From contig QGUS01000003.1 of the NCBI GenBank assembly GCA_003242515.1, forward strand, positions 1 through 19,395: 19,395 bases of DNA, given 5' to 3'. Below, piece by piece: positions 1 to 7,844 of this stretch; position 1 is the stretch's first letter; the number at the start of each line of letters is the position of its first letter. Source of the DNA: Actinomycetota bacterium (GTDB lineage Bacteria > Actinomycetota > Acidimicrobiia > Spongiisociales > ZC4RG35). Below the pieces are notes generated by a model, which saw only the letters and a program-made list of their open reading frames with translations, ran no database searches and was not told the DNA's origin. The translations under genes and the position numbers were made by a program.

Positions 1-666
1 CCCCCGCCGCCCCGGATGGTGGCGGCGGGGGTGATCCCGCCCCGTCAGATGTGGATCGCCACCTGGGCCGCCGTGGTCGTGGCCGGCATCGCCGCCATCG
101 GCCTCACCGCCATAGCCGGCCCGGTCGTCATGGTGATCGGTGTCGCCTCCGTGCTGGCCATGCTCGGCTACGTCGGCGGGCCGGTCCCCTACGGCTACCG
201 CGGGCTGGGGGAGGTGTTCGTCTTCGTTTTCTTCGGCCTGGTCGCCACGGTCGGCGCCCGGTTCGTCCACGACGGGACCGCTCCCCGGTCGGCCTGGCTG
301 GTCGCCATCCCGGTCGGCTTCGTGGTCACTGCGATCCTGGTCGCCAACAACCTCCGGGACATCCCCACCGACGAGGCGGCGGGCAAGCGGACCCTCGCCG
401 TCATCCTCGGCGACAAACGGACCCGGATGCTCTACGCCGCCCTGGTCGAGGGTGCCTTCACGCTCGTCCCGGTGCTCGCCATCGCCCGCTGGATTCCGCT
501 CGGGGCGCTGGTCGCCATCGCCGGAGCCTGGCCGGTGATGCGGCCCCTCCGTGCGGTTATGGGTGGCGCCACCGGACCGGAGCTGATCGGGGTGCTGAAG
601 GGGACGGCCCGCGCCCATCTGTTCCTGGGCCTCCTGATCGGCATCGGATCGGCGATCTGGCACTGA
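1..666 (+). CDS. menA: 1,4-dihydroxy-2-naphthoate prenyltransferase, 5'-truncated
   Basis: Integral-membrane UbiA-family enzyme that attaches a polyprenyl chain to 1,4-dihydroxy-2-naphthoate, giving demethylmenaquinone. The reading frame is open from base 1, so the gene enters from outside the window. About 220 residues remain, against about 300 in the family. The missing N-terminus should hold the first Asp-rich motif. What is visible is typical of MenA: a VAAGVIPPR segment, a YGYRGLGEVFVFVFFG membrane segment, and the second Asp-rich motif NNLRDIPTDEAAGKRTLAV, which binds Mg-diphosphate. Several hydrophobic helices follow, up to the TGA. The internal ATG at 16 is not the true start. The first residues (a run of prolines at the very edge) may be affected by edge base quality. 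A hairpin follows directly. menE, from the same pathway, lies about 7 kb downstream. Confidence 0.93.
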   Translation, partial: PPPPRMVAAGVIPPRQMWIATWAAVVVAGIAAIGLTAIAGPVVMVIGVASVLAMLGYVGGPVPYGYRGLGEVFVFVFFGLVATVGARFVHDGTAPRSAWLVAIPVGFVVTAILVANNLRDIPTDEAAGKRTLAVILGDKRTRMLYAALVEGAFTLVPVLAIARWIPLGALVAIAGAWPVMRPLRAVMGGATGPELIGVLKGTARAHLFLGLLIGIGSAIWH

Positions 667-668
667 GG

Positions 669-692
669 GGAACCGGGCCCGGGGCCGGTTCC
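669..692 (+). terminator. Hairpin between menA and the META lipoprotein gene
   Basis: Perfect 8-bp arms, GGAACCGG (669-676) and CCGGTTCC (685-692), surround an 8-nt GC loop. The hairpin starts 3 nt after the menA stop. No U-tract follows, so it could be a GC-type terminator, a 3'-end stabiliser or an attenuator. The next ATG lies only 11 nt downstream. Confidence 0.4.
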
Positions 693-703
693 GTCCAATC
701 GGC

Positions 704-1540
704 ATGAGAACCAAGACCGTCGCGGTCCTGCTGCTCGCACTCTTCATGGCCGCCTGCGCGGGCACCCGCCCCGGCGACCTCGAGGGCCGCTGGCGGCTGG
801 ACACCGCCACCGACGCCGACGGTGCCATCCCCACGGACGTCGGGGACCGGCCGACCGTGTTCTTCGCCGACGGCCGGATCACCGCGAAGCTCCACTGCAA
901 CACGCTCTCCGGCGACTACCGCGCCAACTCCAGCGGCCGGTTCGATCTCGTCGACGCCGCCATCACCGACATGGCGTGCGTCGAGCGGGAGGCCATGGAC
1001 GCCGAGCAGCGGCTGGCCCAGGCCCTGGAGGGAGTGACCCGCTTCGCCATCGAGGGCGGCACCCTCACCCTGGAGGGAGAGGGGATAACGCTCGTCTACA
1101 CCGCGGACACGACGCCCACGACCCGGCCCCCGACCGGCGGCGACCCCGACGATCCCGTCAGCTCGCCGGCCGATCCAGGAGCGGCCGGCGTCAACCGCTG
1201 GTTCCCGGCCGAGACCTTCGGCAGGTGGGAACTCCAGCGTGGCGTCGTCGACGGCGAGGAGATCCCGATTGTGGGCGGGTTCCCCGTGACCCTCGAGGTG
1301 ACCGAGCTCGGCTTCGGCGGCAAGGTGTGCAACGCGTACGGCTTCTCCCCGAACCCCGACGATCCGGAGGCGTTCCCGCAGATCTTCAGCACGATGATGC
1401 TGTGCGAGGGAGACGGGGTGATGGAGTCCGAGCGGATGTACCTGGAGGCCCTGGGCCGTTTCGAGTCGGCCCGGCTGGACGGTGGCCGTCTCATCATCGA
1501 GGGCGATGGGGTACAACTGATCTACATCCCGGTGGGGTAG
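704..1540 (+). CDS. Lipoprotein with two tandem META (HslJ-like) domains
   Basis: Predicted secreted lipoprotein of 278 residues. The N-terminus MRTKTVAVLLLALFMAAC has a hydrophobic core and a lipobox ending at Cys18. Two META/HslJ-type domains follow at about residues 26-132 and 168-275, joined by a Pro/Thr/Asp-rich linker (about 134-167). Each repeat shows the family pattern: a small-residue CN turn (LHCNTLSG; KVCNAYGF), a second cysteine (DMACVE; MMLCEG), an E-x-x-x-(L/Y)-x-x-AL helix, and a closing beta hairpin (GGTLTLEGEGITLVY; GGRLIIEGDGVQLIY). META-domain proteins are linked to heat-inducible or novobiocin-related phenotypes in enterobacteria, but their biochemical role is unknown. No clear Shine-Dalgarno sequence is seen. 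The gene begins 37 nt after menA and ends 3 nt before the next lipoprotein gene, so the last two probably form an operon. Confidence 0.85.
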   Translation: MRTKTVAVLLLALFMAACAGTRPGDLEGRWRLDTATDADGAIPTDVGDRPTVFFADGRITAKLHCNTLSGDYRANSSGRFDLVDAAITDMACVEREAMDAEQRLAQALEGVTRFAIEGGTLTLEGEGITLVYTADTTPTTRPPTGGDPDDPVSSPADPGAAGVNRWFPAETFGRWELQRGVVDGEEIPIVGGFPVTLEVTELGFGGKVCNAYGFSPNPDDPEAFPQIFSTMMLCEGDGVMESERMYLEALGRFESARLDGGRLIIEGDGVQLIYIPVG

Positions 1541-1543
1541 CAC

Positions 1544-2023
1544 ATGAGCAAGCTGAGACGAGTGGTGGCGCTGGCGCTCCTCGGAGCCGTCATCGCCGCA
1601 TGCGGGACCGAGGGCGGGTCGCCTGCGACGACCATCGCCCCGCCCGAGACCACGACCACGACGACGGGTGAGGCCACCACGACCACGCCGTCGACGACGA
1701 TCGGAGACACCGTGCCCGGGAACACCCTGCAGCGAATGATCGAGAAGGCGAAGGCCGACCTGGTGCAGCGCCTCAAGGTGCCCGAGTCGGAGATCACGGT
1801 GATGAGGGCCGAGGCGGTCACCTGGCCCGACGGGTCGATGGGTTGCCCGCAGCCGGGCATGAACTACACCCAGGCCCTGGTCGAGGGATACCAGGTGGTC
1901 CTGGGGGTGGGGAACAAGGCGTACGACTACCACGCCGGCGGCGACGGCGAGCCCTTCTTCTGCCCCTCCGACGAGGAGGACGGCGGACACTCGTTCGTCC
2001 CGCCCCCCGGATACGACAAGTGA
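1544..2023 (+). CDS. Small Thr-rich-linker lipoprotein with a conserved unnamed domain
   Basis: A 159-residue predicted lipoprotein. The signal MSKLRRVVALALLGAVIAAC gives Cys20 as the lipidation site. A low-complexity Thr/Pro tether (about 28-55) follows, as in many actinobacterial surface lipoproteins. The compact C-terminal domain (about 60-145) contains the motif EAVTWPDGSMGCPQPGMNYTQ, then VEGYQVVLG, a Tyr-rich strand KAYDYH and a final FFC. The two cysteines (in GCPQPG and FFC) could form a disulfide. I recognise this WPDG-x-x-GCPQPGM arrangement from scattered uncharacterised bacterial proteins but know no function for it. The ATG lies 3 nt after the stop of the META gene, with a GGTGGGG ribosome-binding site overlapping that gene's end. 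This supports co-transcription and perhaps a shared envelope role. Confidence 0.85.
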   Translation: MSKLRRVVALALLGAVIAACGTEGGSPATTIAPPETTTTTTGEATTTTPSTTIGDTVPGNTLQRMIEKAKADLVQRLKVPESEITVMRAEAVTWPDGSMGCPQPGMNYTQALVEGYQVVLGVGNKAYDYHAGGDGEPFFCPSDEEDGGHSFVPPPGYDK

Positions 2024-2029
2024 CGCGGG

Positions 2030-2060
2030 AGAGAGGGCGCCCCCACGGGGCGCCCTCTCT
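2030..2060. terminator. Bidirectional hairpin terminator between convergent genes
   Basis: Perfect 14-bp arms, AGAGAGGGCGCCCC (2030-2043) and GGGGCGCCCTCTCT (2047-2060), enclose a 3-nt loop. The plus strand continues with a short TT. The hairpin lies between the end of the lipoprotein gene and the end of the minus-strand subtilase gene, so it can serve both. It is the strongest hairpin I found in the window. Confidence 0.88.
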
Positions 2061-2072
2061 TTGCAGGTGCCG

Positions 2073-5039
2073 CTAGTTGCGGACCCTGACCAGGGTGCGT
2101 CCGAGCACGCTCGTGCCGTCCCCGTAGACGAGGACGCCGAGCTCCTCGGAGCCGGCGCCCGACCAGGAGATGCCGACATCGGCCGTGGTCCCGGCGGTCA
2201 CCGAGTCCGGCGCCGAGGTCACCTGGAGCGTGCCGCCGGTCGCACCGGACACGTCCCAGACGTGGTAGCGGTAGCCGACCGTCTGGCCGCCCGTGTACCA
2301 GCCGTGCACGTGCAGCACGTAGGTGCCGTCGGCGGGGTTGGCGATGTCGATCTGCTCGTCGGTCCCCGGCGAGGTGCTCTGGGCCACCACCTGGCCGTCA
2401 CGGCACAGGAAGAGGTCCAGGTCCGTGTCCGCCGGGCCCCCGGTGAGGTCGGAGGCGAGCAGCCGGATCCGCAGGTGCTGTGACCCGGACACGACGAGCG
2501 TGTGCTGGGTCACCCCCGGGCTCGCCCCGCAGCCGGGGAAGTCCTGGTCGGGGTCCTGGCCCACCGAGGCGGTGCCGCCCGTGTCGGCCGCGAGGCCGGT
2601 GGCGGTCACCGCAAAGGGGCCGGTGTACCCGATCAGGACCGGGACCACGGCGCTGCCGGAGGCGCCGGCGAGGTCCACCGATGAGGGGGCGGCCAGTGCC
2701 GAGCCCCGCACCGCGATCGGGCTGCGGACCTCGTAGTTCCCCGTGCTGTCCACCCAGGTGATCGACCCGAATCGCCATTCGCCGAGGGGCGCTCCGGTGT
2801 TGGTGATCGTCACCTGGAAGGTGGCCTTGTCGCCCTTCTTCAGCTTGAGGTTGGAGGGCGAGACCGTGACCGAGTAGCCGGGAGGCGCTTCGATCTTCGG
2901 GGTGTAGGTCCTCCACCCGTTCTCCTCCGCCACACTGGTGACGGTGCGGGTCACCGTGACCTTGCCCGGGACCTGGGACACCGCGATCGACGGGTAGTTC
3001 AGGTCGTAGGGCGTGGTTGGGATCCCCGCCGCCTCCAGTTCGGCGCAGTCGACAGTCGGGTCGACGAACACGGCCACCGCCGGCGCCACACCGCAGAGGA
3101 AGCCGAGGTAGTCGGCCTCACCCGCGTCGTACACCAGGCCGGGCTGGAACATCGAGCCCTTCTGGTTGGCGCGGCCGGGGTTCACCATGCCCGAGCCCTG
3201 GAGGAACGGCGACGCCACCGTGGTCCGGTCGTTGCTCAGGACTGTCGGCCGGGCCGTCGTCATCAGGGCGGAGCGGGCCATCGCCGGGCTCCAGTCCGGG
3301 TGCTTCTCCTTGATCAGGGCGAAGAGACCCGCCACATGCGGGCTCGACATCGAGGTGCCCGAGATGGAGGCGAACAGGCCGCCGTAGGGGTCACCCACCG
3401 GCGAGTACCCGGCGAGGACCTGGTGGCCCGGGGCGGTGAGGTCCGGCTTGAGGATGTCGGCGAACACGTTGGGCCCTCGGGACGAGAAGCTCGTCGTCGA
3501 GGGGGCGTACTGCCAGGTCGTGACCTTCCCGGTGTCGTAGATCCGCGCCCTGGCGCCGGCGGCCTCCGCCGCGATGTACGCCTTGATGGCGACGCCGGGC
3601 GTGTTGTCCACGTGGACGCTCGGGACGTGGTGGGTGTCCGTGAAGAGGTCGCCGGCGTCGTCGTTCTCGTACAGGATCATTCCGACCCCACCGGCCTGCG
3701 CCACCGCCAGGCTCTTGTCCACCCGGGCGATGACGCCGCGACGGCACAGCACGATCGCGCCCTCCACCACCGTCGGGTTCAGGGCGCCGGGGTTGCAGAG
3801 GTCGTCCCCGGCCGCTGCCGCATCGACGAGCGGCGCCCAGTCGACGGCCTCGGTGATCGAGGCGCCCTCGAACACCCTGCCATCGCCGAGCTCGACCTTG
3901 CCCGAGATGAACCGCGCCTGCGTGTTGGCGCCGACCGTGGTCAGCCACGGCACCTTGGCGGGGTTGCGGATCGTCGCCAGACCAGGGCCCGAGTTGCCGG
4001 CCGAGGTGGCCACGAACACGCCGGCGCTGGCGGCGTTCAGGAACGCGATCTCGTCGACGGTGAACCCGGTGGAGCTGCCACCGATCGAGCAGTTGATCAC
4101 GTCGACACCGTCTGCGACCGCCTGATCGATGGCCAGGGCGAGGTCGGACGAGAAGCCACCCAGGGCGCCGAGGCCCTTGTAGGCGATGATGTGCGCATCC
4201 GGGGCGACGCCGCTGATCTGCCCGAAGTCGTGGCTCAGGACCGTGGCGTGCACGCCGCGGCGGCCGGCCGCGGTGCTGGCCGTGTGGGTCCCGTGCCCGT
4301 TGTCGTCGCGGGCCGAGTCGAACTCCTCGGGCTCCGCCCCGATCAGGGCGCGGTAGGTGGGGAGCACCTGACGGGCGCCGATCAGCTTCTTGTTGCACCG
4401 GAACGGGGCGTCCAGCGGGTTGTGGGCCGTGTTCCCGAACTCGCAGGGGAGCCCGGTGACCGGCGGCGCGGGCATGCCGGTGTCGTCGAAGCTGGGGTGC
4501 TCCGGCCAGATGCCCGTGTCGATGATGCCGATCACCACGCCCTTTCCGGTGGCGCCGGTCGGGGGGCCGCCACCCAGCCCGGGGTTGAGCCCGATGAACC
4601 CGGGGCTGGAGTCGGTGTCGGGCTGCAGCATGACGTCCGGAAGGACCAGCGCCACGTCGGGGTGGCCGGCCAGCTTCACCGCATCCTGGTACTCGATGCG
4701 GGCGGCGAAGCCGTCCACGGCGTTGACATAGTCCGTCGTGATGCGGTCGGGGGAGAGGCCGACGTCCCGCATCACGCGGGCGTGTCTCTGCCTCTTCTCC
4801 TGGCCCTTGTTTCGGGCCCTTGCCGTCCGGAGGTTGTCTTTCCCCTCGGTGACGACCAGCGGGTCGGCCTTCATCACGACGACGTAGCTGTCGTACCTGC
4901 CACGTTCGACCGTGGGGGCCGGTACCGGGTCGTTGGTACCGTCGGGGGTGGCACCGGACGGGATGGCAGTGACCAGCGCCAGGATCAGCGCGGTCACGAG
5001 CACCACTGACCGCGATGTGCGGGAAGGTGGTGTCCTCAT
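2073..5039 (-). CDS. Secreted subtilisin-like serine protease (S8), plant-subtilase layout
   Basis: Preproprotein of 988 residues. Order of parts: signal peptide (1-30, hydrophobic core SVVLVTALILALVTAI); I9-type propeptide (about 50-140, beginning YDSYVVVMK); S8 catalytic domain with Asp174 (GIIDTGIWPEH), His249 (DDNGHGTHTAS), oxyanion Asn349 (SAGNSGPG) and Ser563 (SGTSMSSPHVAG). A protease-associated domain is inserted at about 375-510 (VVEGAIVLCRRG; GGVGMILYEND). After residue 630 comes a Fn3-like domain with GLVYDAGEADYLGFLCG, DLNYPSIAV and VTVTRTVTSV, the signature arrangement of plant cucumisin-type subtilases. A pre-peptidase C-terminal-like beta domain follows (about 845-930, DTDLDLFLCRDG, NPADGTYVLHVHG), then a short Ig-like tail. 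All catalytic residues are intact, so it is probably an active extracellular protease. ATG is preceded by a strong AAAGGAGG site. The gene stands alone, with its own promoter region and terminator. Confidence 0.95.
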   Translation of the reverse strand: MRTPPSRTSRSVVLVTALILALVTAIPSGATPDGTNDPVPAPTVERGRYDSYVVVMKADPLVVTEGKDNLRTARARNKGQEKRQRHARVMRDVGLSPDRITTDYVNAVDGFAARIEYQDAVKLAGHPDVALVLPDVMLQPDTDSSPGFIGLNPGLGGGPPTGATGKGVVIGIIDTGIWPEHPSFDDTGMPAPPVTGLPCEFGNTAHNPLDAPFRCNKKLIGARQVLPTYRALIGAEPEEFDSARDDNGHGTHTASTAAGRRGVHATVLSHDFGQISGVAPDAHIIAYKGLGALGGFSSDLALAIDQAVADGVDVINCSIGGSSTGFTVDEIAFLNAASAGVFVATSAGNSGPGLATIRNPAKVPWLTTVGANTQARFISGKVELGDGRVFEGASITEAVDWAPLVDAAAAGDDLCNPGALNPTVVEGAIVLCRRGVIARVDKSLAVAQAGGVGMILYENDDAGDLFTDTHHVPSVHVDNTPGVAIKAYIAAEAAGARARIYDTGKVTTWQYAPSTTSFSSRGPNVFADILKPDLTAPGHQVLAGYSPVGDPYGGLFASISGTSMSSPHVAGLFALIKEKHPDWSPAMARSALMTTARPTVLSNDRTTVASPFLQGSGMVNPGRANQKGSMFQPGLVYDAGEADYLGFLCGVAPAVAVFVDPTVDCAELEAAGIPTTPYDLNYPSIAVSQVPGKVTVTRTVTSVAEENGWRTYTPKIEAPPGYSVTVSPSNLKLKKGDKATFQVTITNTGAPLGEWRFGSITWVDSTGNYEVRSPIAVRGSALAAPSSVDLAGASGSAVVPVLIGYTGPFAVTATGLAADTGGTASVGQDPDQDFPGCGASPGVTQHTLVVSGSQHLRIRLLASDLTGGPADTDLDLFLCRDGQVVAQSTSPGTDEQIDIANPADGTYVLHVHGWYTGGQTVGYRYHVWDVSGATGGTLQVTSAPDSVTAGTTADVGISWSGAGSEELGVLVYGDGTSVLGRTLVRVRN

Positions 5040-5043
5040 CCTT

Positions 5044-5051
5044 CCTCCTTT
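5044..5051 (-). promoter_or_regulatory. Strong ribosome-binding site of the subtilase gene
   Basis: On the minus strand AAAGGAGG lies 4 nt before the ATG at 5039. It is the clearest Shine-Dalgarno sequence in the window, contrasts with the leaderless-looking genes around it, and fixes the start codon. Confidence 0.85.
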
Positions 5052-5053
5052 CG

Positions 5054-5069
5054 TCCGGATGGATCCGGA
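5054..5069. repeat. Palindrome TCCGGAT-GG-ATCCGGA, candidate operator
   Basis: Perfect 7-bp inverted arms with a 2-bp spacer. The element lies between the proposed subtilase -10 box (5096-5101) and its ribosome-binding site (5044-5051), so it would sit in the 5' leader of the transcript. A dimeric repressor could bind there, or the RNA could form a small hairpin close to the ribosome-binding site. Function is inferred from symmetry and position only. Confidence 0.4.
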
Positions 5070-5095
5070 GCTCCCACCGCCCCTCGGCGCGCCGA

Positions 5096-5101
5096 AACCT
5101 A
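5096..5101 (-). promoter_or_regulatory. Candidate -10 box for the subtilase gene
   Basis: Minus strand TAGGTT (TANNNT) within CGATAGGTTTCGG, one of the few AT-rich spots between the two divergent genes. It would start transcription near 5089 and leave a leader of about 50 nt containing the palindrome and ribosome-binding site. No convincing -35 is seen at 16-18 nt. Confidence 0.4.
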
Positions 5102-5187
5102 TCGAAAGGGGAGCGGTGCGTGCAGGCGGACGAGGGTCATCTCCGTGGTGTGACGATCGGCCCTACATGGGCCTGATGCACGCTGGG

Positions 5188-5193
5188 TAACCT
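5188..5193 (+). promoter_or_regulatory. -10 box of leaderless ppdK
   Basis: TAACCT ends exactly 6 nt before the GTG start of ppdK. That is the spacing expected when transcription begins at the start codon. The nearby GGAG is only 1-2 nt from GTG, too close to act as a ribosome-binding site, which favours leaderless translation. Confidence 0.6.
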
Positions 5194-5199
5194 TGGAGC

Positions 5200-7842
5200 G
5201 TGCCGCACCTATACGACTTCGAAACTGGCGACTTCACCGACCGGGGCCTCCTCGGTGGCAAGGGCGCCGGACTCGCCGAGATGACCCATCTCGGGCTCCC
5301 GGTGCCTCCCGGGTTCACCATCACGACGGAGGTGTGCCGGTACTTCATGAAGACCGGCGAGCTGCCTCCCGACCTGTGGGACGAGGTCGACGCCGCCATC
5401 GCGCGCCTCGAGGAGAAGAGTGGCCGCACCTTCGGTGGCGGTGAGGCCCCGCTGCTCGTGTCCGTGCGCTCGGGCGCCAAGTTCTCGATGCCCGGCATGA
5501 TGGACACCGTCCTCAACATCGGCGTCAACGACGAGGTCGTCGAGCAGCTGATCCGCTGGTCCGGCGACCCGCACTTCGCCTGGGACGTCTACCGGCGGTT
5601 CGTCCAGATGTACGGCGATGTCGTGCTCGGTGTCGAAGAGAGTCGCTTCCAGGGCGTCCTGACCATGCTGAGGGCCCGGGCGAGTGTGAAGAGCGACGCC
5701 GAGCTCAGCGCCGCGGATCTGCAGCGCGCCACCAACGAGTTCAAGGCGATCGTCGAGGAGCACCGCCCGGGACGCCTCCCCTCCGACCCCTGGGAGCAGC
5801 TCCACGGTGCCATCGAGGCCGTCTTCAAGTCGTGGATGAACAAGCGGGCCATCGACTACCGGCGGCTCAACGACATCCCCGACGACCTGGGCACCGCCTG
5901 CAACGTCCAGATGATGGTGTTCGGCGACCTGGGTGAGGACTCCGGCACGGGGGTCTGCTTCACCCGTGACCCGTCCACCGGCGCCCGGGTCTACTACGGC
6001 GACTACCTGCCCCAGGCCCAGGGCGAGGACGTGGTGTCCGGCGTCCGCAACACGATGACCCTGGACGACCTCAGGGGGATCCACCCCGAGTGCCATGCCG
6101 AGCTGGTCGGCTACATGGACCGGCTCGAGGAGCACTACCGCGACATGATGGACATCGAGTTCACCATCGAGCGCGGGAAGCTTTTCGTCCTCCAGTGCCG
6201 GGTCGGCAAGCGTACCCCCGCCGCCGCGGTGCGCATCGCCGTGGCCATCGCCAACGAGGGCGCCATCTCCAAGGAGGAGGCCGTGCTCCGGGTCGAGCCG
6301 GAGACACTCGAGGTGCTGCACCGGCCGCGGGTGTCCCCGAAGACGAGCGCCATCCCCGTCGCCACCGGTGTCGACGCCTCGCCGGGCGCGGCCGTCGGCC
6401 AGATCTGCTTCTCCTCCGACGAGGCCGTGCGTCTCGCCGGCGAGGGCAAGGACGTGATCCTCGTCCGTCCCGAGACGACCCCCGACGACATCCACGGCAT
6501 GGCCGCCGCCGTAGGCATCCTCACCAGCCAGGGCGGCAAGACCTCGCATGCCGCCGTGGTGGCCCGTGGCATGGGCAAGCCCGCCGTCACCGGCGCAGGC
6601 GCCCTCACGGTCGACGTGGAGGGCGGCGTGGTGCTGGTCGGCCAGCGGAAGCTGGAGCGCGGCGACGTCATCACGATCGACGGCACCACCGGCAAGGTCT
6701 ACGTCGGCGAGGTCGAGCTGGTCCCGCCGGAGCCGCTTCCCGAGCTGGAGACGCTGCTCGGCTGGGCGGACGAGATCCGCCAGCTCGAGGTTAGGGCCAA
6801 CGCCGACACCCCCGAGGACGCCGCCGAGGCCCGCCGCCGGGGCGCCCAGGGCATCGGTCTCGCCCGCACCGAGCACATGTTCATGGGCGAGCGGCTGCAG
6901 ATCGTGCAGCGGGTGATCCTCGCCAAGACGCCGGTGGAGCGGCAGAAGGCGCTGGAGGAGCTCGAGCGTCTCCAGGTCGCCGACTTCGAGGGCATCCTCG
7001 AGGCGATGGACGGGCTTCCCGTGGTGGTCCGTCTCCTCGACCCGCCCCTCCACGAGTTCCTGCCGTCCCGGCTGGAGCTGGAGCAGGAGGCACTGCGTCT
7101 CGTCCGCGCCGGGCGTCCCATCGGCGAGGTCCGCGACCTCTCCGATCAGGTCGCCCGCTGGGAGGAGGACAACCCGATGCTGGGTCTCCGTGGCGTCCGG
7201 CTCGGCCTGGTCCTGCCCGACCTCTACCGGATGCAGGCCCGGGCGGCGATCAACGCCATCTGCCGCCGTCTCGACGCCGGCGGGCACCCGCACCTGGAGA
7301 TCATGATCCCGCTCGTGTCCACCGTGGAGGAGCTGCGGCGGATGCGGAGCATGATCGAGGAGGAGATCGCCGCAGCGAAGGAGCGCACCGGCCACGACCT
7401 GCGCGTCCCGATCGGGACCATGATCGAGCTGCCTCGTGCCGCCCTCACCGCCGGGGAGATCGCCCAGGTGGCCGACTTCTTCAGCTTCGGCACCAACGAC
7501 CTCACGCAGATGACATACGGCCTGAGCCGAGACGACGCCGAGCGACTGTTCCTCCACCAGTACCTGGAGCAGGGGATCCTCAAGGTCGACCCGTTCCAGA
7601 CGGTGGACCGCCAGGGCGTCGGCCGGCTCGTCGAGCTCGCCAGCAAGGAGGGCCGGGCCGCCAATCCCGACCTGCAGCTCGGCGTCTGTGGCGAGCACGG
7701 CGGCGAGGCGAAGTCGATCGAGTTCTTCTCCGAGGTGGGGCTCGACTACGTGTCCTGCAGCCCGTTCCGGGTGGAGGGCGCCCGGCTGGCGGCCGCCCAG
7801 GTGGCGGCCCGGGCCATCGCGGCGACCAGCGACACCCGCTGA
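5200..7842 (+). CDS. ppdK: Pyruvate, phosphate dikinase
   Basis: Cytosolic enzyme of 880 residues, full length for the family, interconverting pyruvate + ATP + Pi and PEP + AMP + PPi. The N-terminal ATP-grasp nucleotide domain spans about 1-340 (LLGGKGAGLAEMTHLGLPVPPGFT; SVRSGAKFSMPGMMDTVLN). The swivelling phosphohistidine domain (about 385-505) carries GGKTSHAAVVARGMGKPAV with catalytic His450; Thr448 is at the position regulated by phosphorylation in plant enzymes. The TIM-barrel PEP/pyruvate domain (about 530-870) contains GLARTEHMF, GTMIELPRAAL, FSFGTNDLTQMTYG and LGVCGEHGGE with catalytic Cys830. The GTG start is chosen because MPHLYDFETGDF aligns with the known N-terminus; the next in-frame Met would cut into the conserved GGKGA region. 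It is apparently leaderless and is followed after 2 nt by menE. PEP produced here could feed glycolysis, gluconeogenesis or chorismate synthesis. Confidence 0.97.
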   Translation: MPHLYDFETGDFTDRGLLGGKGAGLAEMTHLGLPVPPGFTITTEVCRYFMKTGELPPDLWDEVDAAIARLEEKSGRTFGGGEAPLLVSVRSGAKFSMPGMMDTVLNIGVNDEVVEQLIRWSGDPHFAWDVYRRFVQMYGDVVLGVEESRFQGVLTMLRARASVKSDAELSAADLQRATNEFKAIVEEHRPGRLPSDPWEQLHGAIEAVFKSWMNKRAIDYRRLNDIPDDLGTACNVQMMVFGDLGEDSGTGVCFTRDPSTGARVYYGDYLPQAQGEDVVSGVRNTMTLDDLRGIHPECHAELVGYMDRLEEHYRDMMDIEFTIERGKLFVLQCRVGKRTPAAAVRIAVAIANEGAISKEEAVLRVEPETLEVLHRPRVSPKTSAIPVATGVDASPGAAVGQICFSSDEAVRLAGEGKDVILVRPETTPDDIHGMAAAVGILTSQGGKTSHAAVVARGMGKPAVTGAGALTVDVEGGVVLVGQRKLERGDVITIDGTTGKVYVGEVELVPPEPLPELETLLGWADEIRQLEVRANADTPEDAAEARRRGAQGIGLARTEHMFMGERLQIVQRVILAKTPVERQKALEELERLQVADFEGILEAMDGLPVVVRLLDPPLHEFLPSRLELEQEALRLVRAGRPIGEVRDLSDQVARWEEDNPMLGLRGVRLGLVLPDLYRMQARAAINAICRRLDAGGHPHLEIMIPLVSTVEELRRMRSMIEEEIAAAKERTGHDLRVPIGTMIELPRAALTAGEIAQVADFFSFGTNDLTQMTYGLSRDDAERLFLHQYLEQGILKVDPFQTVDRQGVGRLVELASKEGRAANPDLQLGVCGEHGGEAKSIEFFSEVGLDYVSCSPFRVEGARLAAAQVAARAIAATSDTR

Positions 7843-7844
7843 AA

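Noticed and set aside
1640..1710. ACG/ACC-rich run as a microsatellite or repeat element
   Set aside because: It encodes the Thr/Pro-rich tether of a lipoprotein in frame, so composition is explained by the protein linker.
557..2179. A 540-codon minus-strand open frame across the lipoprotein genes
   Set aside because: It has no recognisable domain and lies opposite two genes with clear lipoprotein signals and domain motifs, and across the terminator hairpin.
3300..5009. Long plus-strand open frame antisense to the subtilase
   Set aside because: Same compositional artefact. The subtilase on the minus strand shows all its catalytic motifs, a signal peptide and a strong ribosome-binding site.
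5209..7698. An open frame of more than 800 codons antisense to ppdK
   Set aside because: The plus-strand PPDK has all catalytic motifs. The antisense product is a compositionally biased His/Asp/Gly/Val-rich sequence with no recognisable domain, the usual artefact of GC-rich third codon positions.
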